Positions 24,930 through 33,647 of a DNA stretch of 64,000 nt are shown here, piece after piece. The translations under genes were made by a program, and so were the position numbers. Within the stretch, counting starts at the first letter, position 1. Each line of letters begins with the position of its first letter. Below the pieces are notes generated by a model, which searched no databases, was not told the DNA's origin, and worked only from the letters and a program-made list of their open reading frames with translations. The stretch is from a virus: the IMG/VR virus record IMGVR_UViG_3300035181_000471, positions 124,001 to 188,000 of that record; one strand, written 5' to 3'.

Positions 24930-26870
24930 TTATTTACAGATACCCAATTCAACCAAGAACCTACTAGGAGCCACAAATACATTACCTTTGTTGAAGTATT
25001 CCAACATAGAAGGGACACATAGAATTAGATTATCCTTCGCTCTAGTGAAGGCGACATAGGCAACTCTTCGCTCCTCTTCCACTTCCAACTCGGTCTTGGA
25101 CCACTTGTGAGGCAGCACACCCTCTACAACATTGGCGACATAGACCGTTTTCCATTCAAGTCCCTTAGCAGAGTGAATGGTAGACACGATGACCTTCCCA
25201 TCTTTGGTGTTTGGATCATCTTTCTGGTCTTGCATGGTCAACTGGAACACTAGATCGTCAGTAGTTAGGTCAGCGCCAGCCATCAAAGAAAGAATGACAT
25301 CCTTAAGCCTAGCTATATTGTTGACTTTTTGCTCTACCTTATCAGCATCTTTCTTGTAACGCTCCTTAAGGTAGTTCAGGTAGCCTGTGGCTTTGATAGT
25401 GTGTTCCAGAACCTTGATAGGATCTTCCTTCAATGCTGTCAGTTCATCTAGAAGGCTGAGGTACATGGAGAACTTAGCATGGCCGTAGACCTTAGCGGCT
25501 TTAATCATATCTCCATCGTGGTTTTCATTGGCGATGGTTCTGATCTTCTCAAGGGTTCCATCACCCACGCCTCTTTTTGGCACACCGATAGAGCGGAGCA
25601 TGGCAAAATAGTCCCTAGGATTACTGATAATTCGCATGTAGGACAGGAGATCACGGACTTCTTCGGTCTGCATGAGGCCCATAGTCCCGCGAATGATGTA
25701 GGGGATGCGATAACGAACTAGCTCAGTTTCGATGTCTCTGACCTGAGATCCAGCACGAACTAGGATAGCAGTCTCACCATATTTAACTCTGCCCTTGACA
25801 AGCTGGTTAGAATTCCAGATTTCATCAGCAATCTTCAGGGCTAGTTCTCTAGGAGTTCCGGCCTTGCGAAGAATGATGGCCCCGGATTCCCCCTGCTCTC
25901 CACGATACGACTTCATCTGGAGTGGGACTACATCAATCATGCAACGCTGGGTCTTATTAGCCAGCTTGACAATCTCAGGGACAGAGCGGTGGTTCTTCTC
26001 CAATTTATACATAGCTGGTGTGACACCTCTCCACTCTTTTGTGTATTGGTAAAGAAGATCAGGGCTGGCACCATTGAAAGAGTAAATTGACTGGGAGATA
26101 TCCCCAACTACGAAGAGGTTCTTGTTGTCGGGTCCGAGAAGCAGATTCACAAAATCCCACTGGACTACAGAGGTATCCTGGGACTCATCCATTAGTACAT
26201 GATGGAACATCTTCTGGATTGTCAGACGCCACTTTTCGTCCGAGCGACCTCTACGGACTACGAGGTGGAGCATGTCATCAAAGTCCACCACGCTCATCTT
26301 GGTCTTAAGGCTCTCGTAACCACCCCACACGGCCAGTTCGTCATCAGACATGGCATGGTAACCAGCGTGAGACACCTGGGCCTTAGCGTGGATCTCAGCC
26401 GTGTAGTCAGCCCTAAAGCCAACACCTCTGGCACGGTGGAACTGTATCTTTTCCAGGACGCTCCACTCTTTTACGATCTCTTCAAGCTTCTTTTCCTCAA
26501 TGACCTTCTTTAGAATCTGCTTTTGGTCATAGTCATCAATGGGTGTCACTTTCTCGCTCAGACCAAATCCCTGTGGGTTTCTGCGAATAGCAGATAGGGC
26601 CAAGCTGTGAATGGTTGTGATTCTGGGGGACTTATCCTCAGACACCACCGAAATTCGCTCCTTCATCTCATTCGCCGCCTTATTAGTGAAGGTCAGGCAC
26701 AAGATCTTCCTGGGTTCAACTTGCTTCTCTGCAATAAGATAGACAGTTCTTTGAGTCAACACACGGGTCTTACCACTACCCGCTCCAGCCAAACAGACCG
26801 CTGGATAGTCCATACGGTGTTCAACGGCTAGCTTTTGCTCCTCATTCAAGAGGGACGAGTCGTACTTCAT
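24930..26870 (-). CDS. UvrD/Rep-type superfamily 1A DNA helicase
   Basis: 646 aa; GGAGG upstream of the ATG. All expected motifs are present: Q motif LNEEQKLAVE (8-17), Walker A AGAGSGKT (28-35), CLTFTNKAA (motif Ia), Walker B DESQD (228-232), GDISQSIYSFNGA (motif III region), TIHSAKGLEWKTVYV (motif V) and EEERRVAYVAFTRAKDNL (motif VI). Such enzymes are 3'-5' ATP-driven helicases used in replication restart and repair. The length is near that of Rep or PcrA, and the 1B/2B domains seem intact. It is divergent from the gene starting at 26933. It is probably expressed with replication genes rather than with virion genes. Confidence 0.92.
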   Translation of the reverse strand: MKYDSSLLNEEQKLAVEHRMDYPAVCLAGAGSGKTRVLTQRTVYLIAEKQVEPRKILCLTFTNKAANEMKERISVVSEDKSPRITTIHSLALSAIRRNPQGFGLSEKVTPIDDYDQKQILKKVIEEKKLEEIVKEWSVLEKIQFHRARGVGFRADYTAEIHAKAQVSHAGYHAMSDDELAVWGGYESLKTKMSVVDFDDMLHLVVRRGRSDEKWRLTIQKMFHHVLMDESQDTSVVQWDFVNLLLGPDNKNLFVVGDISQSIYSFNGASPDLLYQYTKEWRGVTPAMYKLEKNHRSVPEIVKLANKTQRCMIDVVPLQMKSYRGEQGESGAIILRKAGTPRELALKIADEIWNSNQLVKGRVKYGETAILVRAGSQVRDIETELVRYRIPYIIRGTMGLMQTEEVRDLLSYMRIISNPRDYFAMLRSIGVPKRGVGDGTLEKIRTIANENHDGDMIKAAKVYGHAKFSMYLSLLDELTALKEDPIKVLEHTIKATGYLNYLKERYKKDADKVEQKVNNIARLKDVILSLMAGADLTTDDLVFQLTMQDQKDDPNTKDGKVIVSTIHSAKGLEWKTVYVANVVEGVLPHKWSKTELEVEEERRVAYVAFTRAKDNLILCVPSMLEYFNKGNVFVAPSRFLVELGICK

Positions 26871-26883
26871 GGAGCCTCCTACA

Positions 26884-26895
26884 CATAATACTCTA
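26884..26895 (-). promoter_or_regulatory. Candidate AGAGTATTATG promoter element for the helicase
   Basis: Read on the minus strand, TAGAGTATTATG ends about 13 nt before the GGAGG-containing leader end and 15-16 nt before the ATG of the helicase. It matches the AGTATTA core seen before the dNMP kinase. Confidence 0.3.
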
Positions 26896-26932
26896 AGGAA
26901 ATGTGTTTTCTAAACCTCCAATGAGGACCGAT

Positions 26933-28459
26933 ATGCAAAGTGAACTCCTGAAGGTGGCACGACCCACCGAGAAGAAAATCGAATTCCTGATGGAAAAGTA
27001 CAAAGTCTCTCAAGAAGAGGTTGAGTTAGCTATCGTCGCAGATCCTACTGAAAACCTTTATGTTGAATGGCTCATCAGAATGATGAGGTCTTCTAGACTA
27101 AGACTTCCAGAACAGACTGAAAACATCAAGATGGCCCTAGAGAAGTTCAATCAAACCAAGAACTCCCCAGCCTTCAAAGCCGAACATTCCCCTGACATCA
27201 ACCGTTGGATTCCCGATGAGCTTATCCAACTCTTCATTCAAGAGAACTTACATGAAGAGCAGAAGTCAGAGACTAAGAAAGAGAAGGATATCATCAAGGA
27301 CGGCGCTCCAGGTGCCAAGATCATTTTCAATACTCCACCCTGGAAGGTGTTTCAGGTTACGGACCCAAGCCTAGCTTCATTCCTAGGTAGTAATACTTCT
27401 TGGTGTACCACTCAGAGAGCAACTGCAAAAGACTACCTGAAGTCGGGAGACCTCTTTATCGTCTACAAGAATGACAAGCCTTGGGCGCAATATCATCATG
27501 ATGAGTCCGAATACGGCGATGAAGTCTTCATGGATACCCACGATAGAGAGCTAGAAAAGGGCTTTAACAAGGAACTCCAGGCTTTCTTGGAGGTGTGCCA
27601 CCTTGAGGTTTTCTCGAACTATAGAGTCCCTCAGGTTCAGGTAGAGAAGAAAGATGTTGGTAAGGCGCTAGCCAATGGCTTCACCTTCGATGAACTTAGG
27701 GGTGTAAATAAGGGTGATCTTGTTGGAACCTTTTGGACAAGTATTTTGACCAAAACACCTGTAAAGATGCGACTGGGGGCTGAGAAGAAGAAATTCTATG
27801 AAGCTTGGTTCGCTGACGGACCCCTATCCTATCCACTTCTAGATCTTGGTAGGAAATTGAGCCAGGAGTTAGCTAGACACTGGGAATATGTTGGTAGGGC
27901 TTATGTTGCCAAGACTCTCAATAATGTGTTTCTGGCTAGAGCAACGGCAGATATGATTGATTCTGATTTCCTTGAAATTCCCAATGATGATACACCAATC
28001 ATCGACAATTTCAATAAACCTGATATGGTTAAAGCCATTCTAGCCGCAACTAAGGTAGCTGTAAAGGGTCGTGGCCTTGACGGTATCCCTGAATACTGGG
28101 CTAAGTATCCTTGGTTCTGCGAAAAAGTGGGGCCACTATACCTCAAACATCTAAATAAGGCAATGCTTGAAACAGATGATTCCGGGGATGAAAACGGAAT
28201 AGTTCAAGAGGCAATCTCCAAGTGCGACACCTTCAAAGTTCCAATGTCCGAGGGTTTAATTACCACCATTGTTGAGTGGATTAAGAACAATATGGATGCT
28301 GATTATAGTGGAGTTCTAATCGCTTTCATTAATAGCCTAAAAGCTAGATGCCCACCTCTTGAAGATCTCCTTCTACATGATGATCATATTGATGATTTGA
28401 AGAATGCTTTACACGATTACGCCAAGCGTTTCAGACTAAAGGTGAGACTACATGATTAA
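26933..28459 (+). CDS. Phage protein with a WCT-motif domain, function unknown
   Basis: I chose the ATG at 26933 (508 aa) because GAGGA lies 5 nt before it; a GTG at 26903 and an ATG at 26921 lack suitable ribosome sites. The N-terminus is helical. Residues about 140-220 form a distinctive domain: FQVTDPSLASFLGSNTSWCTT, then YLKSGDLFIVYKNDKPWAQY, then DEVFMDTHDRELE. A shorter, diverged copy of this domain ends the 770-aa protein at 47158. The C-terminal 250 residues are helical with no recognisable motif. Proteins with this Trp-Cys-Thr segment are, to my knowledge, found mainly in large phages, but the role is not established. It overlaps the next gene by 8 nt. Confidence 0.6.
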   Translation: MQSELLKVARPTEKKIEFLMEKYKVSQEEVELAIVADPTENLYVEWLIRMMRSSRLRLPEQTENIKMALEKFNQTKNSPAFKAEHSPDINRWIPDELIQLFIQENLHEEQKSETKKEKDIIKDGAPGAKIIFNTPPWKVFQVTDPSLASFLGSNTSWCTTQRATAKDYLKSGDLFIVYKNDKPWAQYHHDESEYGDEVFMDTHDRELEKGFNKELQAFLEVCHLEVFSNYRVPQVQVEKKDVGKALANGFTFDELRGVNKGDLVGTFWTSILTKTPVKMRLGAEKKKFYEAWFADGPLSYPLLDLGRKLSQELARHWEYVGRAYVAKTLNNVFLARATADMIDSDFLEIPNDDTPIIDNFNKPDMVKAILAATKVAVKGRGLDGIPEYWAKYPWFCEKVGPLYLKHLNKAMLETDDSGDENGIVQEAISKCDTFKVPMSEGLITTIVEWIKNNMDADYSGVLIAFINSLKARCPPLEDLLLHDDHIDDLKNALHDYAKRFRLKVRLHD

Positions 28460-29309
28460 TTTTGCACAAGGGAAACAACTAGGAACTGGGGATCTCAATA
28501 TCATCATTAGAGATGAAAACGGGACTCTCTATGATCCTGCTTCAGTTACCTACTCCATTTTTGCCATTGACCCAATCTCAAAGGCCGAAGTTCTAGTATC
28601 CGTTCCCAACTCTATTCCGGTTAAAGACCCCGGAAGTAACGGCATCTACCATGTCGCCATGACTATCCCAACAACTTGGGAGGGTGAATACAAACTCATC
28701 TGGTATATCACTCGCTACGCAGGCGGGGCCTACGACACTCTTTATGAAGAGTTCCAGGTGACAAACTTCGATCCAGCCAGAGCTTCCTATGAAGCTTCCT
28801 CGGTAATGATGGCGCAGAAGCCTGGGATCTCCGCTCAGACCGCAAGACTAGTAATGATGGTTCGTGAACTTCTTTCCGACACCAACCCAGACAGAAACTA
28901 CCACTTCAGACCCCCCACGGCAGGTAAAGTCATTGCTGGATTCTCAGCTAGAGTCGGTTTCATCTGGACCGATGAGACCATCATCCGTCTTCTCCAGTTC
29001 TCCATCAACAACATGAACTGGGCCAATCCCCTTAATCTCTACAGCTATGATATCAACAATGTCCCAGAGTCTTGGGCTATGGTAGCCTGCACCGGAGCCG
29101 CCGCTAAGTGTCTATCTGCTGAAGCCTCTCGTTGGGCTGCTGAAGAGTTCGGCTACTCCTTAAATGGTGTCTCCCTTGACATCAATAAGGCCAGCACCTA
29201 TCAATCCCTCGCCAGTGCATATGCCGAGGAGTTCAAGGAAATGTCAGTTCAAGTTACCGCTAACCGTCCCTTCTCCGCTGGATTGAGACAGCAGAGATTC
29301 CTTCTATAA
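28452..29309 (+). CDS. Neck/connector-type virion protein
   Basis: 285 aa; AAGGTGAG before the ATG, and 8 nt overlap with the upstream gene. Residues 1-105 look like an Ig-like or beta-sandwich domain (DLNIIIRDENGTLYDPASVTY... GIYHVAMTIPTTWEGEYKLIWY). Residues 125-285 are mostly helical, with IIRLLQFSINNMNWANPL and a repeated Ala-rich helix. This combination occurs at the start of neck-protein clusters in several large myoviruses and precedes the sheath region here, so a head-tail connector role is inferred. No enzyme motif. Confidence 0.62.
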   Translation: MINFAQGKQLGTGDLNIIIRDENGTLYDPASVTYSIFAIDPISKAEVLVSVPNSIPVKDPGSNGIYHVAMTIPTTWEGEYKLIWYITRYAGGAYDTLYEEFQVTNFDPARASYEASSVMMAQKPGISAQTARLVMMVRELLSDTNPDRNYHFRPPTAGKVIAGFSARVGFIWTDETIIRLLQFSINNMNWANPLNLYSYDINNVPESWAMVACTGAAAKCLSAEASRWAAEEFGYSLNGVSLDINKASTYQSLASAYAEEFKEMSVQVTANRPFSAGLRQQRFLL

Positions 29310-29317
29310 GAGCCTAA

Positions 29318-30577
29318 ATGATCCAGGAAATTCTAGTTCTAAACAGTTCGTTCACTGGCTCCCGCGATTTATTCTGGGTGGACGAAGTTGACCCTGAGGT
29401 TATAGGATATAACATATATCGTTCCTATAATGCTCCTGGAGAGTGGGTAAAATTAAATGCCTACCCTCATCCCGGCCATCTTTACAGAGACATTACATCT
29501 GTAGAACTCGTAGAGTATGTAATCCAGCCTACGGACTGGGTATCTTACGGAATTGACGGACAGTGGGTGATGAAAGTTCCAGCCCCTATCTGGTCATCGG
29601 TAGTCAAAGGTAAAGCTCTAATCGCCAACCACCCCGATGATGTAACCCTAAAGGTTAACGGGGAAATAGTCAGAGCAGGCAGAGTAGATGGACAGGAAGG
29701 TCTAGTCTATATGACCAACTTTGCTAAGTTAGCCAAGGATGGCTCTGTCACGACTACCTCATCTAACCCACTAAAAGGTGGAGTTAAGGGGGAAATTCCA
29801 ACCAATCTAGATGTCAGAGTGACCTACAAGAAATTAACCAACTATGTAGACATCTTTATTTCGGGTGTCAAAACCTTCTATACAGTCGTTCCAGTTCTTG
29901 AAGGTGGGGCCGAAGCTCATCTAGTGGGGGAAGCAGGTTCAGCCATTGCCAATTCCTATGACACAGAACAAATCGACTACATTTACGAAGAGATGGTTCG
30001 CCGTAATCAGTGGATCTTTGAGCAGTCTGGAGAGCCAGCCTACCTGATGATTCGAAAGACTAAGGGGACCATCTGCCAGTGTGTAATCAGCAATGGTGAA
30101 CCTAGAACCGGATGCCCTTCTTGCTATGAAACTGGAGTTGTCGGAGGCTACTACGGGCCTCTCGATATCCTCTTCATTGATCCTGATGTCTCGGCAACGA
30201 GAACTTTGGATGAAGGTGGTGTCAAGGTCGAAAGAACCTCCAAATCCTATCTAACCAGGACTCCAATCGTGCATAGCGGGGACATGATAGTCAGACGCAA
30301 TGGTGAGAGAATGGTAATTTCCAATGTTGTGTATAAGTCCCCTAAGGGTGTAATCCTTCAACAAGATTTTGATGTTGAACTCCTACAGCCTAAGGACACT
30401 CGCTACCTAATTCCACTAGGCAACAACCCGCTACCCGCCCTCTTTGATCCCCGCTTCACAGCATCAGACCCAACCAAAGAGCCTGTTACCAATCCTGAAA
30501 CGGACCCAACTAAAACTTGGGAGAACCCAACCAAACCAGCCGGAAGAACCGTTTCCTTCGGCAACATCATGACCTAA
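29318..30577 (+). CDS. Virion structural protein with a zinc-finger-like cysteine cluster
   Basis: 419 aa; weak ribosome site, spaced 8 nt after the previous stop. Residues 1-60 start with a fibronectin-like segment (RDLFWVDEVDPEVIGYNIYRSYNAPGEW). Residues about 225-275 contain C-Q-C...GC-P-S-C (CQC-VIS...TGCPSCYETG), a likely zinc-binding site, followed by YYGPLDILFIDPD and a beta-rich segment with RTPIVHSGDMIVRRNGERMVISNV. The end is Pro/Thr-rich. Several large-phage neck proteins have this Cys cluster next to a small beta domain. Position between the connector-like gene and the sheath supports a neck or tail-terminator role; assignment is tentative. Confidence 0.6.
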   Translation: MIQEILVLNSSFTGSRDLFWVDEVDPEVIGYNIYRSYNAPGEWVKLNAYPHPGHLYRDITSVELVEYVIQPTDWVSYGIDGQWVMKVPAPIWSSVVKGKALIANHPDDVTLKVNGEIVRAGRVDGQEGLVYMTNFAKLAKDGSVTTTSSNPLKGGVKGEIPTNLDVRVTYKKLTNYVDIFISGVKTFYTVVPVLEGGAEAHLVGEAGSAIANSYDTEQIDYIYEEMVRRNQWIFEQSGEPAYLMIRKTKGTICQCVISNGEPRTGCPSCYETGVVGGYYGPLDILFIDPDVSATRTLDEGGVKVERTSKSYLTRTPIVHSGDMIVRRNGERMVISNVVYKSPKGVILQQDFDVELLQPKDTRYLIPLGNNPLPALFDPRFTASDPTKEPVTNPETDPTKTWENPTKPAGRTVSFGNIMT

Positions 30578-30586
30578 AGGACAACC

Positions 30587-31126
30587 ATGAAATCTAGACT
30601 ACTCAACAAAAAGACTGGCACAGGGTGGGACGCCCCCACGGAGAAGTGGCACTATAAAGAGGACCAGCAAGTAACCAAGAAAGTCTGGAATGGTATCGCT
30701 GATAAGCTAAACCAGCTAAAGTCTACCCTAAAAGTCAAGGGTAAACCTCTAGCTCAATACAACCTAAAGGATGTGTTTCAGTCTGAAGACCCAGAGGTGA
30801 AGAGGGCCGGATATCAGGTTCGCTCCCTCATCAATCAGTATGTTTCTGAGACATTTGACGCAGCAACCCTAGCGAAGTTCAAGCAGGATTATGGGTCCAA
30901 TGTCACTGATTGGTTGACCCGTGGCAAGAGGGCTAGCACCGGATTTAAGTCTGCCCTTTACAAAAAGGCCAGTGCCGAGATCACCATTGAATCAGATGTA
31001 AATGATGATTTGAATCATATTGCCTCGATTCTAAAGGACAAGGACTTGAACCCCATGAAGGTTCAAGCCGCCCTCCAGGTCATAAAGCAAGCCAAGTCAA
31101 AAATTGGTTACTTAGACAAAATCTAA
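30587..31126 (+). CDS. Hypothetical helical protein in neck cluster
   Basis: 179 aa; AAAGGA before the ATG. Predicted largely helical, Lys-rich, without Cys and without membrane segments. It has a KWHYKEDQQVTKKVWNGIADKLNQLKS segment near residues 20-46 and a DDLNHIASILKDKDLNPMKVQAALQVIKQA segment near 145-172 that looks like paired amphipathic helices. It is co-oriented with and tightly spaced to neck-type genes, so a structural or assembly role is likely. No family recognised. Confidence 0.55.
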   Translation: MKSRLLNKKTGTGWDAPTEKWHYKEDQQVTKKVWNGIADKLNQLKSTLKVKGKPLAQYNLKDVFQSEDPEVKRAGYQVRSLINQYVSETFDAATLAKFKQDYGSNVTDWLTRGKRASTGFKSALYKKASAEITIESDVNDDLNHIASILKDKDLNPMKVQAALQVIKQAKSKIGYLDKI

Positions 31127-31155
31127 TTTCCGTTACTATGTGAAAGAGGTTAAAT

Positions 31156-31542
31156 ATGTACTTAAACCCACTCAAGCTAGCAGAACTTCTTTCGGAGTCC
31201 GTTAGCATTAGCTCCACCGAGAAAGGCAACACCGAAGTCGCCACCTCCACCTTCGCTCAGAAGTCCCCAGGCGAGAACATTCAGCCAAACCCCCTCAGCC
31301 CTATTTTAGGCGATGAGGTATTTTTCACCTACATGATGCCTGGAGCAGTATTCGAAGCTCACGATGGATCACAATGGGTCATTACCTCCTACGATTGGGA
31401 CGCCAGAGTCGAGATCCAAAACAGATGGTATCCAAGACAGGTTGCCAATGTTGGTACTTCAGACATCCGTAGATCTATTGCTATGTGGGTTGACCCTGTG
31501 AATATTAAGGTTCCCCCTCCCTTGGCTGTAGAATACCAGTAA
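31156..31542 (+). CDS. Hypothetical small virion-cluster protein
   Basis: 128 aa; GAGG about 7 nt before the ATG. The first 50 residues are Ser/Thr-rich and probably disordered. Residues 50-128 form a small beta domain (GDEVFFTYMMPGAVFEAHDGSQWVITSYDWDARVEI...) with several aromatic residues, similar in outline to SH3-like barrels in phage connector proteins. It is separated by 10 nt from the 518-aa structural gene downstream. Function unknown. Confidence 0.55.
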   Translation: MYLNPLKLAELLSESVSISSTEKGNTEVATSTFAQKSPGENIQPNPLSPILGDEVFFTYMMPGAVFEAHDGSQWVITSYDWDARVEIQNRWYPRQVANVGTSDIRRSIAMWVDPVNIKVPPPLAVEYQ

Positions 31543-31551
31543 GGACCATTC

Positions 31552-33108
31552 ATGCTAGATCTAACAGGTGAGAATCTCTCAACATACCTGCTTAGAGAGA
31601 TAAAAGACATTGTTAATCGTAACCCTAGATTTAGAAATATGGGCGGAGATGCAACAGTTCATACTAACTCTATGGTAGGCTGGGGTGATCTGAGAGTCAC
31701 GATCAGTGGTATTTCAAGTCAGGGGACTCGTATGAGTCCTGACTATTTCATGTGCAATCAATATGGAAGGGCCGTTCTTTGTAAGCTGGAGAACTACGAT
31801 GGGCTATTCATGGAGTGGGTTCAGGAACTCAAAGACACTTCCACTTCTCCTCAGCCTGGGGTTTACTACTTCAATGTGGATTCGGTTGACGAGGCCACAA
31901 GGGAAGTAGTGTTAACTGTCCAAAAGTATCGCTGGGAAAGCGGTAAATCCAAACTGGCTCTTGGTTCTAACATCTTTTTCAGAAAAGGAATTGATGTAGG
32001 CAAGGTCAGAGTTTTCGGCTCTAGTGTTCAAATCGAACAAAACGGTGACATGATTTCCGTGCTGACCTTTGACCCAGCACCTCTAGCCCTTAGGCTTGTC
32101 GGGGCCTCAAGTAATTTAGTGCCTATGGTGGACTACTGGTATTTAAGAAAATCTGTGTATGTTCTCCCTGCCACGGTTCTTGGGACTCAAGATATCCATC
32201 TTCCATTGGCCGATTACTGTGATGTTACCATTGTAGACCAGGATGACTACGAGTTAAAGGCTGGAAGGGACTTCGATTGGATTGGAACTGACAAAATCAG
32301 AACTACTGAGTGGACCCCAGCCGGAGCCATCCTAACTGTAACTTACACTATCAAGGCAGATCCAACTGCCATTCCAGCCGCTCACCCTGAAAACCTCCTG
32401 GAAATTTCTTCGGTCACTACAGGAGAGGTCATTACTAGCGGCCAGACCACCCTTTACGCCTCCAATGGCAATCGCTACGGTGATGACCAGTTTATCCAAG
32501 TGAACGGTGAATTGTGGCTAAAGAATCTACTTAAGATGGGGGAGTCTTACACCTGGGACTCTAGAGTCGATTGCGGCCAAACTCAAGTTACTGCCAAAAA
32601 ATTGGCGGCTAACACAAATCTAATTGACGGACTGTCCATTGGCATTGGAGATCAAGTCTTCGTTAACGACCAATGTGCCATCTTAATCTCCCCAGAGATC
32701 TCAGAGACCTATGAAGTTTATGGAGCCAAAGAGAATGTATCCTTTAATATAGAGGTAAAATCCAATGATAGGATGACCTCTTCTGAGATAGCCGAAGCAT
32801 TAAGAGGTCATCTACTTGTAAGGAGTAGGGATAACTTTGAAGCTAATGGACTGTCCATCTTTGAGGTGTCCAAGAGTTCTGATACAGGCTCCAGGGATTC
32901 CTCTGGGACCGCGCCCTCTACAACCTACAACCTGGAAGTCAGTGCCGCCGCAGATTGGGAGCTTTATGTCCCTCTGGTCACCAGAATTACCCAGTTTGCT
33001 GTCGATACCAGTGAAGAAACTCCCGCTATTGACTTCCCAGGTAAACTTTCTGCGACTCCTCGCATTGCTGCCTTCGGGTCTTCTAAGTTTTTACCGTATT
33101 ACTCATAA
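31552..33108 (+). CDS. Large virion structural protein, neck/tail region
   Basis: 518 aa; AAGGA before the ATG. Beta-rich through most of its length, with NLSTYLLREIKDIVNRNPRF at the N-terminus, a DIHLPLADYCDVTIVDQDDYELKAGRDFDWIGTDKIR middle segment and TSSEIAEALRGHLLVRSRDNF near residue 405. No enzyme motif or transmembrane segment. The size and position, just before a zinc-ribbon protein and the sheath, suggest a tail-completion, tail-terminator or baseplate-linked protein. The downstream gene starts 24 nt later with its own AAAGGAG site. Confidence 0.6.
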   Translation: MLDLTGENLSTYLLREIKDIVNRNPRFRNMGGDATVHTNSMVGWGDLRVTISGISSQGTRMSPDYFMCNQYGRAVLCKLENYDGLFMEWVQELKDTSTSPQPGVYYFNVDSVDEATREVVLTVQKYRWESGKSKLALGSNIFFRKGIDVGKVRVFGSSVQIEQNGDMISVLTFDPAPLALRLVGASSNLVPMVDYWYLRKSVYVLPATVLGTQDIHLPLADYCDVTIVDQDDYELKAGRDFDWIGTDKIRTTEWTPAGAILTVTYTIKADPTAIPAAHPENLLEISSVTTGEVITSGQTTLYASNGNRYGDDQFIQVNGELWLKNLLKMGESYTWDSRVDCGQTQVTAKKLAANTNLIDGLSIGIGDQVFVNDQCAILISPEISETYEVYGAKENVSFNIEVKSNDRMTSSEIAEALRGHLLVRSRDNFEANGLSIFEVSKSSDTGSRDSSGTAPSTTYNLEVSAAADWELYVPLVTRITQFAVDTSEETPAIDFPGKLSATPRIAAFGSSKFLPYYS

Positions 33109-33132
33109 GAAGCACCGTTTAAAGGAGCAATA

Positions 33133-33549
33133 ATGGCATTAAGAGAATATAAATGTGCGTGTGGAGTCCTAACTGAGAAAATTATTTTTGGAACAAATGA
33201 TATCCCTCAGGTTATCCCTTGTCCTAAATGCGGAGCCGAAGCCGCATACCTAGCAATCCCCACCAGTATTTCTCTTGGAAGATCCACATTTTCTGAAGCT
33301 CCAATTGATGTAATGATTGGAAAAGATTCAGATAGGCGCTGGGAAGACATCAATAAGAGGCAAGAAGTCCGAGACAAGGTAAGAAAAGAAACTGGATCAC
33401 AAGGTCTTTCCATGACCGGAAGAGGGGAGTTCACTCCTGTAACCGAGGATACCAAAGCCAAGAGAGCCGAAAGTGTGGAAGTTTTGTCTCAGTCGGGGCA
33501 TAAGCAAACCTTCGATTCTCCAGCCGATCAGAAAATCCTAGGAGCATAA
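33133..33549 (+). CDS. FmdB-like zinc-ribbon protein
   Basis: 138 aa; AAAGGAG 6 nt before the ATG. Residues 1-45 hold C8-x-C10 and C30-P-K-C33 (YKCACG...VIPCPKCG), the four-Cys layout of small FmdB-type zinc ribbons, which are usually about 70-110 aa. The remaining 90 residues are charged and probably partly disordered (DRRWEDINKRQEVRDKVRKETG). Zinc-ribbon proteins of this kind occur in many phage genomes with unknown roles. It directly precedes the sheath leader. A regulatory or assembly function is possible but not shown. Confidence 0.65.
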   Translation: MALREYKCACGVLTEKIIFGTNDIPQVIPCPKCGAEAAYLAIPTSISLGRSTFSEAPIDVMIGKDSDRRWEDINKRQEVRDKVRKETGSQGLSMTGRGEFTPVTEDTKAKRAESVEVLSQSGHKQTFDSPADQKILGA

Positions 33550-33647
33550 GTGGAAGAGAATTAAACTTTCTAATCCTTATTTTGAACGAAATCTATCTAA
33601 GGGCTTTTGGAAAATAGTCGCAAATTAGACCTCAAGGGAGAAAAAAC

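Noticed and set aside
26903-26932. GTG/ATG starts at 26903 and 26921 for the WCT-domain protein
   Set aside because: The AAGGA is too close to the GTG and too far from 26921; ATG 26933 has GAGGA at 5 nt.
26933-33549. Portal or terminase gene in the neck block
   Set aside because: No Walker A/B ATPase with nuclease motifs and no portal-like helical protein of the usual size was found; these genes probably lie outside the window.
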